Shown here: piece after piece, positions 53,465-63,569 of the stretch
Layout of the letters: each line of letters opens with the position of its first letter
How positions within the stretch are numbered: position 1 is the stretch's first letter
Assembly (NCBI GenBank): GCA_963281255.1
Contig: OY725495.1
Location: forward strand, 2,976,001 to 3,040,000
Direction: 5' to 3'
Source of the DNA: Aphrocallistes beatrix
Taxonomy: Eukaryota > Porifera > Hexactinellida > Sceptrulophora > Aphrocallistidae
Length of the DNA stretch: 64,000 nucleotides
The notes under the pieces: generated by a model
Databases searched by the model: none
What the model was told of the DNA's origin: nothing
What the model saw: the letters and a program-made list of their open reading frames with translations, nothing else
Position numbers and translations under genes: made by a program

Positions 53465-54559
53465 TTACAAAAGAGGTGCGAGAAGAGGCTCTCTTCTAGG
53501 TATAATCCTTCTCTTCAAAAAACGCCTGCACAGACTGTCAAGACAGAAAATACCTAACAAGATTAGTTGAGGCATTACAGTTAGAACCATATACAAAATT
53601 AACAAAATAAAACGAAAGCAGATTTCGAATAAATAAAGTCCCCTCACAATGTTACCTTCCATGTCCAAGTGTAAATTATATTGTATATGGTATAGAAACT
53701 CGAGGTAGCAGGTTTGAAACAAGATTATTTGTAGAAATTGGTAAATGCATAAAAATATTATTATCAAGATAAATGCGAATAATGCTAGGATGTGTAATGT
53801 AACAAATGTCTTGTAACTAGAATAGCTAGTTCTGACACTCCTATACAAGACATCGTCATTCTCGAAACGTCGAATATCATCTAACACAGAACGAATAGCT
53901 CTGCCAAGCTTCCTACTCGCCCTAAACAGGATGACAAAGTCCACAACTATCAAGATAGGAAATAGAATATAGGAAAATATGTGAGTGAAAGGAGTGGAAG
54001 ATAGCGATAATAGTAAAACCTGAAAACTCCACCAGGATACATACTTGCAAATGAGACGGTTGTCAAGGGGATGGCCGTAGTAACGTCTTTTGAGATATGT
54101 GGAAAGGAAGGAAAATAATAAAATATTGGAAATGAACAAGATAGCGGCAAATAGGAAAATAGATAATAACCATGGTTCATTAAACAGAAGTGTCTCTATC
54201 AAATTCAAATGAGAATTTTCCTTATCGCATTCGATAGATATTGTGGAATTTATGAAATCATCTGAAGTATAGGAAGTCCGTATTTTAACGAATATGAGCA
54301 TGAATATTAGAAGCAACCATTCCAGAACAAGCATTAAGATTAAGAGCACATCTTTTAACATAGTTGTTCTGTAGTTCTCTAATATTTTAGAACGCAGATA
54401 GCTGTCTATTTGATTAACCAGTTTATAACGCGTGTATTTTTTACGAACGGAGCGAATTTGTAATAGTAAGTAGCATGACCAACACACAGGCGAGAATAAT
54501 AAGTGAATCCCAATTAAAGAAATAAATACCATTTGTACACGATGTATAGTTTCAAACAT
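53465..54559 (-). CDS. Seven-transmembrane receptor-like protein, cluster member 5
   Basis: This intronless gene encodes 364 residues starting MFETIHRVQMVFISLIGIHL. It is nearly identical to members 3 and 4 in spans 3-6 and the 5-6 loop. It has a small in-frame deletion before the last span (LDMEGNIVRGLY against LDMQTNHNIAKGLY in member 4). First-loop sequence differs most (RSVRKKYTRYKLVNQIDSYL). The tail ends RREPLLAPLL. The reading frame is clean, so it is probably functional. Confidence 0.8.
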   Translation of the reverse strand: MFETIHRVQMVFISLIGIHLLFSPVCWSCYLLLQIRSVRKKYTRYKLVNQIDSYLRSKILENYRTTMLKDVLLILMLVLEWLLLIFMLIFVKIRTSYTSDDFINSTISIECDKENSHLNLIETLLFNEPWLLSIFLFAAILFISNILLFSFLSTYLKRRYYGHPLDNRLICKYVSWWSFQVLLLSLSSTPFTHIFSYILFPILIVVDFVILFRASRKLGRAIRSVLDDIRRFENDDVLYRSVRTSYSSYKTFVTLHILALFAFILIIIFLCIYQFLQIILFQTCYLEFLYHIQYNLHLDMEGNIVRGLYLFEICFRFILLILYMVLTVMPQLILLGIFCLDSLCRRFLKRRIIPRREPLLAPLL

Positions 54560-54984
54560 ATCCGAAGGTAGGGAACATTTATTGAAGGACTATTGTTCTA
54601 TTGTTAAGTTAGCATATCTATCTATATATTTATATACATGAGAAGCTGCTATGTAATCTAAATTACGTAATTCACTGAAGTCGTTTCAGTTTGTGGGTAG
54701 ATGTAGACAGGAGATGATTACATTGACAACGTAAGGAAGGATAATGTAGTTGTAAGGAAGGATAATGTAGTTGTATGCAAACGGATATTACATAATATGC
54801 TATTATATCGAGAAAAAATCTCATTTCGGATGGAGGGAAATATTCTTTGGGATTCTAGTTAGGTTGAGTTGTGTTACAAAGTTCACATTTATAGAAATAT
54901 GAACATTTATGCTAAAATTTTGACGCCATTTTGATTGCATACTAAGTATGAAGTAATAATCTAACGTTTTTGGAAACCAGATAA

Positions 54985-55073
54985 TCATTTTGAATGCAAA
55001 AGGATTAAAAAAATCCTTACTATTAAAACTCGATTAATGTATATATCTATATATATCAGTATATATCTATATA

Positions 55074-55135
<62 letters not shown>

Positions 55136-55575
55136 ACGCAGTGGCGGGCAGCATTATTAATCTTTAAGTGGGCCCCAAATCTGTCAGTTCTTGTTACAAA
55201 AATGGCAACATGGCACAGTAGTGTATCAGTGTGTTCGTTAAAAGCATACCTCAAGGTGCACACCCCAGAATCCATTCCATGAAAAAATTCAAAATTTTTC
55301 GTATCAACCCATTCACATCTCAGTTCTTTTCGAAAAGATTTATAATAAAAACACTTAGAAATGCCCTTAAACGACCTCTGAAAATCACTATATTTGTCAC
55401 AAATATAACCTATTGCACATTTTGTGATTTTTCGAGTGATATCGATTATAACAGTAAGGGATGTTATCTACCATATAATTAATCCATGTAAACCTAAGTG
55501 CCCGAAGGGTGCCTCCGGTGGACACAAAGTGTCCGCCAGCCGCGCAGCGCAAGCAAGCGAAGCGCGCTTGTTACC
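54985..55575 (+). repeat. (TA)n/(TC)n microsatellite and R1-like tail
   Basis: 55032-55131 is a (TA)n run with a (CT)n centre. 55132 onward (TGTAACGCAGTGGCGGGCAG) starts like R1 but diverges. 55430-55575 is the R1 3' part: TTTTTCGAGTGATATCGATT, CCGAAGGGTGCCTCCGG and GCGCAAGCAAGCGAAGCGCG. Frames over it are not genes. Confidence 0.65.
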
Positions 55576-55576
55576 T

Positions 55577-55968
55577 AGAAATATGATCATTTGTCCCGGT
55601 TAAATCATTTGCTAAAATAATATATTTTAGTTGGATCATTTTCTCCATATGTTTTCCTAAATTAGGAATGTTCGTACTATTCTTATGAGTTCATTCGGGT
55701 TTGTCTAGTTATATCCGATTCTAACCGGTTTTAACTAAGCTTGTAAATTGTCCGTTCAAACATGTTTTAAACGGACAAAACCCAACTTGCTTGGAAATGG
55801 AAATGGTATGTATGTACTTTCATTAAAGAGTTGGGACAGTAACAAATCGATCGGAAACCTTAAGTGTGATTATATTCGGTACATCAGTAATAATAAGTAC
55901 AAACATAAAATAGATGCATCACCTCCTAGTTCATTGGAGTCTGCTGAAAATGGTTCTCAACAGAAATA
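55577..55968 (+). repeat. Segment duplicated from 51130-51610
   Basis: Second copy of the block upstream of the duplicated 7TM genes, following directly after the R1-like tail. It contains small deletions relative to the first copy, such as loss of the ACTGAAAA repeat near its end. Confidence 0.7.
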
Positions 55969-56214
55969 GACAGAGGGATGTGAATGAAGTGACGAGTTTA
56001 GTTACGAATCAATCACTTTGGTAGACATCAGTAACTTAGCTTGATTCCCAGACGTGTGAACCTCAGTACTTCATCGCTCTATCAATCTGAACCAGCAATC
56101 GTGACCATCAGATGAACTTGCTGAGCTAATACAAACTCTAATTGGATAAAATTCAGATTAACGGAGTAAATGACAGAAATATTAAACGCAAGTAAGAACA
56201 TATCGGTTTACTGG

Positions 56215-56811
56215 CTAGTCCTCCACTAGACACAGCCTCCCCATGATGTAGTACCACTGCTTGGCTACTGGGCTCAGTGGCAGGCCCAGAACCCGATTCG
56301 GCCACTCCTCGAGACCCGCGTACGCCACCATCAACCGGAAGTAGTTCATGAAGGAGTCAGCCAGGAACTCTAGCCTGCAGCCACGCCTCAAGATCCAAAT
56401 GGACGCTTCCCCCCACGGGAACTCCTCGCTGTCAGCCGCAATACTCTTGTGCTGGTACAGCAGACATATCTGTCCAATTGAGTGGTTCTCATCGATAACC
56501 ACAATCTTGACCGGAGCCTTGAACTGCAGATTCAAGTCCAACTGTGGCGCTAGTTTCATTCTGCTGAGCTCACAGATGGACAGCCTCCCCACCCGGTACG
56601 TGCTCTGGCCTGCTTTGATGTTCCAAGTGAGCTGCAGGCCGTTCTGAGTGAGGTAGTACTCCTTGAGGTCAGAGGGCAGGAACACGCAGTGCTGGTACTC
56701 CCAGCCCGACAGGTCGCTCTCAGTGACGGGAGGCAGTGTCTTGATGTCTACGTCACACGCGCTAGGGTGTGACTCTAGTGAGTGCAGCAGACTCGACAGC
56801 AGTGAGTCCAT
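56215..56811 (-). CDS. TPGS2: Tubulin polyglutamylase complex subunit 2-like
   Basis: This single-exon gene encodes 198 residues. The segments CVFLPSDLKEYYLTQNGLQL, TWNIKAG and PVKIVVIDENHSIGQICLLY correspond to the SMI1/KNR4-type fold of TPGS2, a non-catalytic subunit of the TTLL1 polyglutamylase that glutamylates tubulin in cilia and neurons. The C-terminal part (FMNYFRLMVAYAGLEEWPNR) fits the family's helical end, although vertebrate proteins are longer (about 300 residues). The gene is strikingly GC-richer than its surroundings. Its ATG is 326 bp downstream of the STK11-like stop codon on the same strand. Confidence 0.8.
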   Translation of the reverse strand: MDSLLSSLLHSLESHPSACDVDIKTLPPVTESDLSGWEYQHCVFLPSDLKEYYLTQNGLQLTWNIKAGQSTYRVGRLSICELSRMKLAPQLDLNLQFKAPVKIVVIDENHSIGQICLLYQHKSIAADSEEFPWGEASIWILRRGCRLEFLADSFMNYFRLMVAYAGLEEWPNRVLGLPLSPVAKQWYYIMGRLCLVED

Positions 56812-57137
56812 TTATGTGCTAATTAGAGGCGAAAAAAAGTGCTGTCAATTTAAAATATCTAGACACTAGAAAATATTTAATTATCAAAAAATGAAAATTA
56901 ATAAAAATATGAGTTCAGTATTGCATTTTAGATAAATATGAGTCATAAATTAATCGTGTTTACTCCACATTATTCTCGCTTAGAGCAAAATTAGATTTTA
57001 ATTTGAGGCTGAGGCAGAAAATTAGTCATTTCAGAAATAAACTATCTCGTCACGCATTTAATGGGTGGGTATTATAAAGAGATTTATTATAGTACGAAAA
57101 GGATTAGAATAACTGACATATCAGGACAGCATAATGA

Positions 57138-58493
57138 TTACTGCTGCTTACAGGACTGAGCCTTCTTCTTCGACTTGTAATTCTTCGGCATAGTGGAGTG
57201 CTTGTGGTCCATAGAACTGTCCTTCTCAATCACTTCAACGCTGTTAGCTAACCTCAGATTGTCCGCGTCCAGCTTCATCATCGAGAGCTTATCGATGGGT
57301 TCGCAAACATTGTAGATTTGCTGGTCGGAGCCTCCCAGCTTTGTGTGTCTAGCCATTATGTGCTCTTCAAACGAGATAGGATTGTTCTCCATCAAGTTAA
57401 ACTGGCCGGAGTTCCCAATATCTAGATTCCGGTTATAACCCTGCATATAATATAGCTCTTGTTTTTCATTCTCGTTCGGAACTCTATGCAAACTCTCGAG
57501 ATAAGGTGTGACAGTCAAGCTCCTCTTACTCGCTTTAGTTTTGTCGTTGTATGACCCAAATTTGAGAATCAACTCGGGCTGTATAGGAATGCTCTCTATG
57601 AACCAGGGATGTCTCTTAATTAGGTGGAGGGAAAACCGTTTGGAAGGAATTTTCTGTAGCATTTTAGTGAGCAGATCAATCAGTTTCGTTGGTAAAGAGC
57701 TGGGAATCACAACTTCGTCATTTTGGATGCTATTAATGATCTGATAGAGACAGTCACCTTCAAAAGGATACTGCCCCGTCGTGAAGTTGTACAGACTAAC
57801 ACCAGCAGACCAGATGTCAGCTTTGAACCCGGACCACACATCATGAATGCCCGTGACCTCCTCAGGGGATTGGAAGGCAGGCGCTCCTTGTGCCAGTCTA
57901 CAGTCATCATTCGCTTCGTAAGGAGACAACTCCTCCGCAACTCCGAAATCTGTCAGCTTGAGAATGTCGTCAGCTGTTATCAGCATATTCCCCGGTTTGA
58001 TGTCCTTGTGTACAATGCCTCGGCTATGGATATATTCAAGTCCTTCCATGAGCTGGACGAAATACTCCTTCGACTGCCACAGACAAAACCGCTTGTCTGT
58101 AGAACTATCGAGTAAGGTTTGCAAATCTCCCAAGCAATACTCCAGAATGAGATATATCTTATCCTTGATGGGATCTTGGAACGAGTGGTACAGCTTGATG
58201 ATGTTGACATGCGATATCTTGCTCAAAATCTGTATTTCTCTCCTCACGTTGGTTTCGCCATTAGGAATTTTACGGATCTTTTTCCTACTCACAATCTTGG
58301 CAGCTTTACGCAAAAGAGATTGTGCATCGAGAATGTCTTTGACTTTGCTGTAGGATCCTTCTCCGATCAATGATCCTTTCAAGTAACGATCCCCAATGAA
58401 ATCTGCATATTTGGGTTTCTTCTCGTAGATTATGTGCGTATGCGAATCGATGGAGGGAAATATTGAACTGGGCTCGGCTTCTTGTATCGCCAT
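57138..58493 (-). CDS. STK11: LKB1/STK11-like serine/threonine kinase
   Basis: Single exon, 451 residues from Met at 58493. The frame is open upstream to 58592, but that extension is hydrophobic and unlike LKB1. Kinase features: glycine loop GEGSYS (44-49), Lys66 (RKAAKIV), Glu86 (REIQIL), HKDIKPGN (162-169), DFG (182-184), SPE (209-211). LKB1 signatures include KKIRKIPNGETNVRREIQIL, the SGFKADIWSAGVSLYN segment and HPWF. Residues 300-451 are a divergent tail ending in basic KSKKKAQSCKQQ; no clear C-terminal farnesylation box is seen. LKB1, with STRAD and MO25, phosphorylates AMPK-family kinases. Lack of introns in an LKB1 gene is notable but the frame is clean. Confidence 0.88.
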   Translation of the reverse strand: MAIQEAEPSSIFPSIDSHTHIIYEKKPKYADFIGDRYLKGSLIGEGSYSKVKDILDAQSLLRKAAKIVSRKKIRKIPNGETNVRREIQILSKISHVNIIKLYHSFQDPIKDKIYLILEYCLGDLQTLLDSSTDKRFCLWQSKEYFVQLMEGLEYIHSRGIVHKDIKPGNMLITADDILKLTDFGVAEELSPYEANDDCRLAQGAPAFQSPEEVTGIHDVWSGFKADIWSAGVSLYNFTTGQYPFEGDCLYQIINSIQNDEVVIPSSLPTKLIDLLTKMLQKIPSKRFSLHLIKRHPWFIESIPIQPELILKFGSYNDKTKASKRSLTVTPYLESLHRVPNENEKQELYYMQGYNRNLDIGNSGQFNLMENNPISFEEHIMARHTKLGGSDQQIYNVCEPIDKLSMMKLDADNLRLANSVEVIEKDSSMDHKHSTMPKNYKSKKKAQSCKQQ

Positions 58494-58494
58494 T

Positions 58495-59235
58495 TTCACC
58501 TCAAATAGGAAAAAACGAAACACATAAGTATCCATAAAAGTAAATTTGGAGCATTTCGAAGTTAAGGTTACATTCAGGAAAAACATGCGCATGCAGGCCC
58601 GTCATTTCAGCACAGAAAAATAATCCTAACTTAAAATCCTTCGTACACACAGCAGAGGAGTAGCCTGATTTTGATCGAAAATTAGGTCGGAATTTTATAG
58701 AAAAAGGGCATGCCTAATTTCCAGGACGGGACGGATCAAGATACCTATTTTCCGGGACGTGACAGGACCATCCCGTGAATCTAGTACCTAATTTCCGGGG
58801 ATAAATTGTGAACCACTCTTCTAATTAGGGATGACAGGTGTCCGGTTTTGAGCCGGACAGTTCAGACTCGGACCAATTTGTCTGGTGTCCGGCTTTGATG
58901 TAATTTTGTTCGGTTTTAGGTTTTTATGATTGAAATGTATTATTTACTCTTTCTAGTTACACTTAGGGTGACTGGACCCCAAATTTTTAAAAAAATGTCA
59001 AATCCAAAAATATTTAAATTTTGTTTTTATATCATTGTATGATGTCTAAATAATCCGAGAATGGAATTTTATGTCAATCAGATGATTATTGATGTATTTT
59101 ATAGCAGGTAAAATCAAGCCTTATATCTAACAAAATTTTAGTAAATCATTTTTTTTATAAAAATCGATAAAAATGTTCTCAAACGATATTAATATATTTT
59201 AGACAATTTATATTATAATGTGTGATCTTTTTTAT
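58495..59235. other. Upstream of STK11-like gene, with minisatellite at 58708-58800
   Basis: 58708-58800 carries two to three inverted units of the 51.7-kb minisatellite (CCTAATTTCCAGGACGGGAC). 58830-58925 has GTCCGGTTTTGAGCCGGAC, a stem-loop flanked by repeated TGTCCGGYTTTGA words. No gene. Confidence 0.5.
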
Positions 59236-59237
59236 TT

Positions 59238-59311
59238 GGGCGTGGTAGCCGAGTTGGTTTACGCGTGGGTACTTAGTCATTTGACTTGGGTTCTACCCGC
59301 AAGCTACACCT
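59238..59311 (+). repeat. tRNA-like sequence, possible SINE head
   Basis: TGGTAGCCGAGTTGGTTTAC resembles a tRNA A box and GGTTCTACCC a B box, 30-some bases apart. The ends GGCGTGG and TACACC can pair with one or two mismatches. The anticodon arm is not convincing, so I favour a tRNA-derived SINE or tRNA pseudogene over a working tRNA gene. Confidence 0.4.
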
Positions 59312-59517
59312 TAACTTTTTGCAAAATATCATGCTTGGCGAGATCCCAATAGGTGAGTACTTGTTTATATTGAACCATATATTTACTTCTTTTATTCAAG
59401 TTGATAACAGTTCTCTAGCCCATATATATTGTTGTAGCTTCATTTCATCTCGTTCTTAATGACTTTTTCCCTTCGACATTTGAGACTCCAGTAGTTCCTA
59501 CTTCTTCCCAGGGTGAT

Positions 59518-59699
59518 GTTGAAAAATGTGGAGTTTGTGGGGGGGGGCAGAAGGTGACGGTACAATTTTGCAACTGAACATTGTATTTGATGGAGATATA
59601 TTAAATTGGATTCAGTGTGATATTTGGGATAAATGGTACCATCATATTTGTGTAGGTTCAGATGAGATGGATGTGCTCGAATTGCTGAGGTGAGAGATC
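59518..59699 (+). pseudogene. PHD-finger fragment
   Basis: One frame reads VEKCGVCGGGQKVTVQFCN and then, after a stop and frame change, LNWIQCDIWDKWYHHICVGS. Together these match the Cys-x2-Cys ... WIQCD-x-C-x2-WYH-x2-C core of a PHD finger, with the CDxC cysteine replaced by Trp. A run of ten G bases lies at the frame change. Only this piece remains, and it follows the tRNA-like sequence. Likely a transposon-carried or retro-copied fragment. Confidence 0.55.
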
Positions 59700-61085
59700 G
59701 AACTTAGATGTATTCCGATAAGATAAGATAAGATGTACCAAGGAGACCAGGCAATATAATTACGTATTTTGAATTTATTTATTATATTTTTTGTTTCTAT
59801 TTTTTTACTGTCTGCATGTAATACTATAGTGTTTTATTTTCATTCTTTCTTGTCTTAGTCACCTTTCTATCTGTATATGCTTCATGATATTTAATTATTA
59901 TATTTAATTAATAATACCCCTCTAACATTCACTTGATCGAATTAAACTATAATAATTTAATATCCAATTTGGAGAAGAACTAGTGTTAAAATTTACGATA
60001 TTTGGACATCCATTTTCTAAATTTGTCATTTGGTGTACTAGCTGGTTCAACCACTGAATCCGCTTGCTCCGAATCAATATGTAGTTATCCTGACTGGCCC
60101 AACCATGGATTTTGTATAGGATTTATGCTTTGGGTGATTATAACTTAATATTTATTTCTATTTCGAAACTCATATAATGCATTACTTATACTAACTACCG
60201 TAGTACTATTCAAGTTTACCAAACTATAAATAGAAAAGACCCCAGGCGTCCATATAGTGATTGCTAAGTAGGGAATAATTACAACTGATATTATTTGCTC
60301 AATGTGATCATAAACTATTGACATGATGGATATTATAAGGAAAGTATGGCGATTTAATAATTTGCCTTGAATAATTGCAACATAGATTGACATGTTCCAT
60401 ATAGAAGTACTACAGCATACTATAGAGTACTTAGCTTAGTAATATTAATTAAGTGAGTTAATCTCTAGTTTAAAGAATTAGTCATAATTTGGGACAGTTT
60501 AGCACTCAAATCGTTAAAATAAATCCTATATGTTATATTTTCAGACTTTTTAAGCTTTATTTTAAAATTATTCCAATGTTTTTCCTTTCATCATATAGTC
60601 GACATTAACGCTGTGTCAATATGACAGGAAGTTGATAAATTAAGGATAATTCTAACCCATAAAGATTATGTACGTAGGTAATTGACTAAAATGCTTTTCC
60701 ATAGCAACGCAGGCATGAAACAACATTGTGATCAAATAGCTGGTGTTAAAATAATTACCAGAAAAAACTCGATTCCAGAATCGTCGTTAGCTTAAAAAGC
60801 TTCCCTATCTATATTATTATATTTTATTCCGTAACGGATTTCATATTTAATAATTGCTTCCTAGTTCTAAAACCTTTGGATTTACTAAGTTATATTATTG
60901 ATTGATAGGAAGTTTATTCATATCAATATACGTAAGTAACTAAGCACGTATTACCTCGAATAATAGCCGGGGCGATTATTAATTTCAAGCTGGGGGATCA
61001 TCTAAGTTCGAAACTATCCAATTTGTAAATCTAGCTACAGTCAATATATGTATGTGTTGCAAAATAATAACTTTGCTGCTTATAT
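59700..61085. other. Intergenic, nothing coding
   Basis: AT-rich. 60210-60250 holds the ACTATAAATAGAAAAGACCC dispersed repeat. 60690-60720 (TTTCCATAGCAACGCA) and similar words recall 24830-24850. No gene seen. Confidence 0.4.
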
Positions 61086-61089
61086 AATA

Positions 61090-61570
61090 CAAGCGGGCTT
61101 CGCTTGCTTGCGCTGCGCGGCTGGCGGACACAGACTCGATTAATGTGTATGTGTGTATATATATATCACTGTAACGAATTGAATGAAGAAACTACCAGGC
61201 ACAGAAGCTGATTTTTGGCATGTGGGAGTCGTCATTGTCACTTTTTTTATAATTAGAAATTTCAGTTTTTCGACCATAACTCAGCCGTTTTAGGTGATAG
61301 AAGGCTGAAATTTTAATAGAATGTATATATTAATATACCACACATATGATGCAACTATCGCCAAAAATGATGACTCATCACTCAGTTATGACGTCATCAT
61401 TACGCATAAAAGTGATGTCGATTATAACAGTAAGACAGACATATTTAGGGATGCGGGATACCTCCCTTGTAATTAATCAATGTGACCTCAGGCGCCCGAA
61501 GGGCGCCTCCGGCGGAAATAAAGTGTTTGCCGTTCGCGCAGCGCAAGCAAGCGAAGCGCGCTTGTACACA
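61090..61570 (+). repeat. Repeat R1 copy plus an inverted R1 tail
   Basis: 61090-61125 is an inverted R1 tail (CAAGCGGGCTTCGCTTGC). 61150-61165 is (TA)n. 61166-61570 is a + strand R1 with an internal deletion after GGCATGTGGGAGTC, keeping TGACGTCATCATTACGCAT and the GC-rich tail GCGCAAGCAAGCGAAGCGCG. The 3' hairpin words CGCCCGAAGGGCG lie at 61491-61505. Confidence 0.7.
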
Positions 61571-62122
61571 TGTGACCAAGATAGGATCACGGGATCGAGG
61601 GTCACCCTCCTGATGAGTCCCTGAAATGGAACGAAACCCCACTAGTAACGGTCAGGCCGACTAGTCTACAGATCAGTTGAACTAACGATTATTACAGTAC
61701 GATGCCTTGTATCATGTCATAATTGTTCAATCATGTTTGTCTAAATTTATTCATTACTGGGCTCAATTATCTAGTTTTTAATATTTTGTTAAATTGTAAA
61801 TTATTTAAATTTAATTTTCATACAAGTGTGCACCATGAACATAGCAAGAATTATAATGAGATTTATTAGAGGTAAACTTCTACCAATACTGTCTGTATCC
61901 TCAATGTTAAATTCCTAGTTAAATTCCTAAATGAATGGATTTTAATTAATCATCTCACTTGAAGATAATTAATCATATTTTTAAACACTTAGGGACTAAG
62001 TCATCTAACTTCATGTATTTCTTGCTAGATGATGACAAGGCAATTGATTATTAGACAAGAGATGAAGTAATCTCATATGTATACAAGAAAGAGATGAAAT
62101 AATTGTGTAAAGAATCCTCTAC
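61571..62122. other. Intergenic upstream of the lectin gene
   Basis: AT-rich; a short inverted repeat around TTAATTAATCATCTCACTTG/TTGAAGATAATTAATCAT lies at 61948-61975. No gene. Confidence 0.4.
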
Positions 62123-62129
62123 TATAAAT
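62123..62129 (+). promoter_or_regulatory. TATA box (TATAAAT) of the lectin gene
   Basis: Lies 80 bp upstream of the ATG at 62209, giving a plausible 50-base leader. Confidence 0.5.
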
Positions 62130-62208
62130 TTAGCAATTAGAATGAATTTAAAATATAGACACAATTCATAACAACAACAATACAACACAAGAAGTAATAA
62201 AAGTAAAC

Positions 62209-63277
62209 ATGCTGAAAACAGTATTTATTTTCACTCTAATGACCTTGGCATTAAGAGGTAAAATCAACTGTCAATTAATTTAGGAATCAGTTTTTAGTGT
62301 TTATATTATTATTCAGTGTCAACAATCAATGCTGGATGTTCTTCAAAGTCAGCCTGTGATCTCAGAATAAACGACAACTGCTACGTACACATTGATGAGG
62401 CAGTGAGCTGGAATGAAGCAGAGGATTGCTGTGTGGCGTGGGGAGGTCATCTGGCTAGCATACACTCAAATGCTGTGAACTACCATCTCAACTCGATTCG
62501 CAACAAAGATAGATTCACTTGGATTGGACTCAAGCGCAAAGTGAGTGACGGATCCTACAAGTGGACAGATGGGACAGATTATGATTACGAAAACATAGCT
62601 CATGGTATACCAGATAGTGCAGGTGGAGACGCTTGTTTCCATTTCAACGATCCTTACAGAGGTAGGCTAACTTGGAATGATTATCATTGCACTCGTTCTA
62701 GTTGGAAAAGCATCAAGACATCGTATATCTGTCAAAAAAGTAAGTTAATTAGAAGAGCATAAATTACTTTAGTTAGCTTTTAAATATTTTATGCATTAAA
62801 ATATATTCTTATATAGAAGAATGTCCTCAGATTCACAAGTCTAAGTGTGACCTGGTAAAAAATGGAAAATGTTACATTTTTGTTGACCACAATTCAACTT
62901 GGCATATTGCAGAGCACTGCTGCGTAGAGTGGGGAGGCCATCTGGCTAGCATACACTCCGACCTGGAGAATAGTGCACTGAACTTCATTCGAGATGAAAA
63001 TCATTGGACTTGGATTGGATTGAATGACATTACTAAAGAAGGAAATTTTGTGTGGTCTGATGGGACACCGTATGATTATAGTAACTTTTTTACTGGCGAA
63101 CCAAATAATGGTAGAGGAAAAGAAAATTGCGTTAATATGTCACATAAAGCATGGAGATTGCAGTGGAATGACTATGCATGCGACAAAGAGACAAACCGTC
63201 GAACTAACGGAAATTCTTACATCTGCAAAAAAGGTAATACTGCAACTACTATCATTTACGTAGATTCGAAATATTGA
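62209..63277 (+). CDS. Secreted protein with two C-type lectin domains
   Basis: Three exons: 62209-62257, 62317-62739 and 62817-63277, with GT-AG introns of 59 and 77 bp, each in frame. Exon 1 encodes most of the signal peptide (MLKTVFIFTLMTLALR). CTLD 1 is in exon 2: CDLRINDNCYVHIDEAVSWN, WGGHLASIHS, FTWIGL and LTWNDYHC, but with IPD in place of the EPN/QPD sugar motif. CTLD 2 is in exon 3: CYIFVDHNSTWHIAEHCCVE, WTWIGL, EPN and WNDYAC, so it keeps an EPN + WND pair expected for calcium-dependent mannose-type binding. The stop follows ICKKGNTATTIIYVDSKY; a donor-like GTAATAC after ICKK could extend the gene. Likely an extracellular immune or adhesion lectin. Confidence 0.85.
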
Positions 63278-63569
63278 ATTGAATTGGACACTTCTGTATT
63301 CATATTTATTTATTTAATTAGATTATGACTGTATAGCCAGACATTAAAACATAGAATGCAGAATACAAGCAGTTTTTGCAAAGATAAAGTGGAAGAGAAT
63401 GGATTTTAAATACTTAATATAAATATTTATTACTGTATACAAACCCCAATTATGTATTATAAATCAATATATAGTAATATTTTAAGATGTTTCTGTGCCA
63501 TTTCACATACCATTCAGATATTTATTGTATATTCGCTGAATAGTATATGTATTGTGTCGTTTATGTCTC
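63278..63569. other. 3' flank of the lectin gene
   Basis: AT-rich, with AATAAA-like signals not sharply defined. Nothing coding. Confidence 0.4.

Noticed and set aside
55037..55282. Isoleucine/tyrosine repeat frames on both strands
   Set aside because: Translation of a (TA)n/(TC)n microsatellite.
57508..58373. Several long + strand frames opposite the kinase
   Set aside because: They are antisense shadows of the STK11-like gene with no domain content.
59238..59311. Functional tRNA gene
   Set aside because: A and B boxes are present, but the anticodon stem-loop cannot be drawn convincingly and acceptor and T stems have mismatches.
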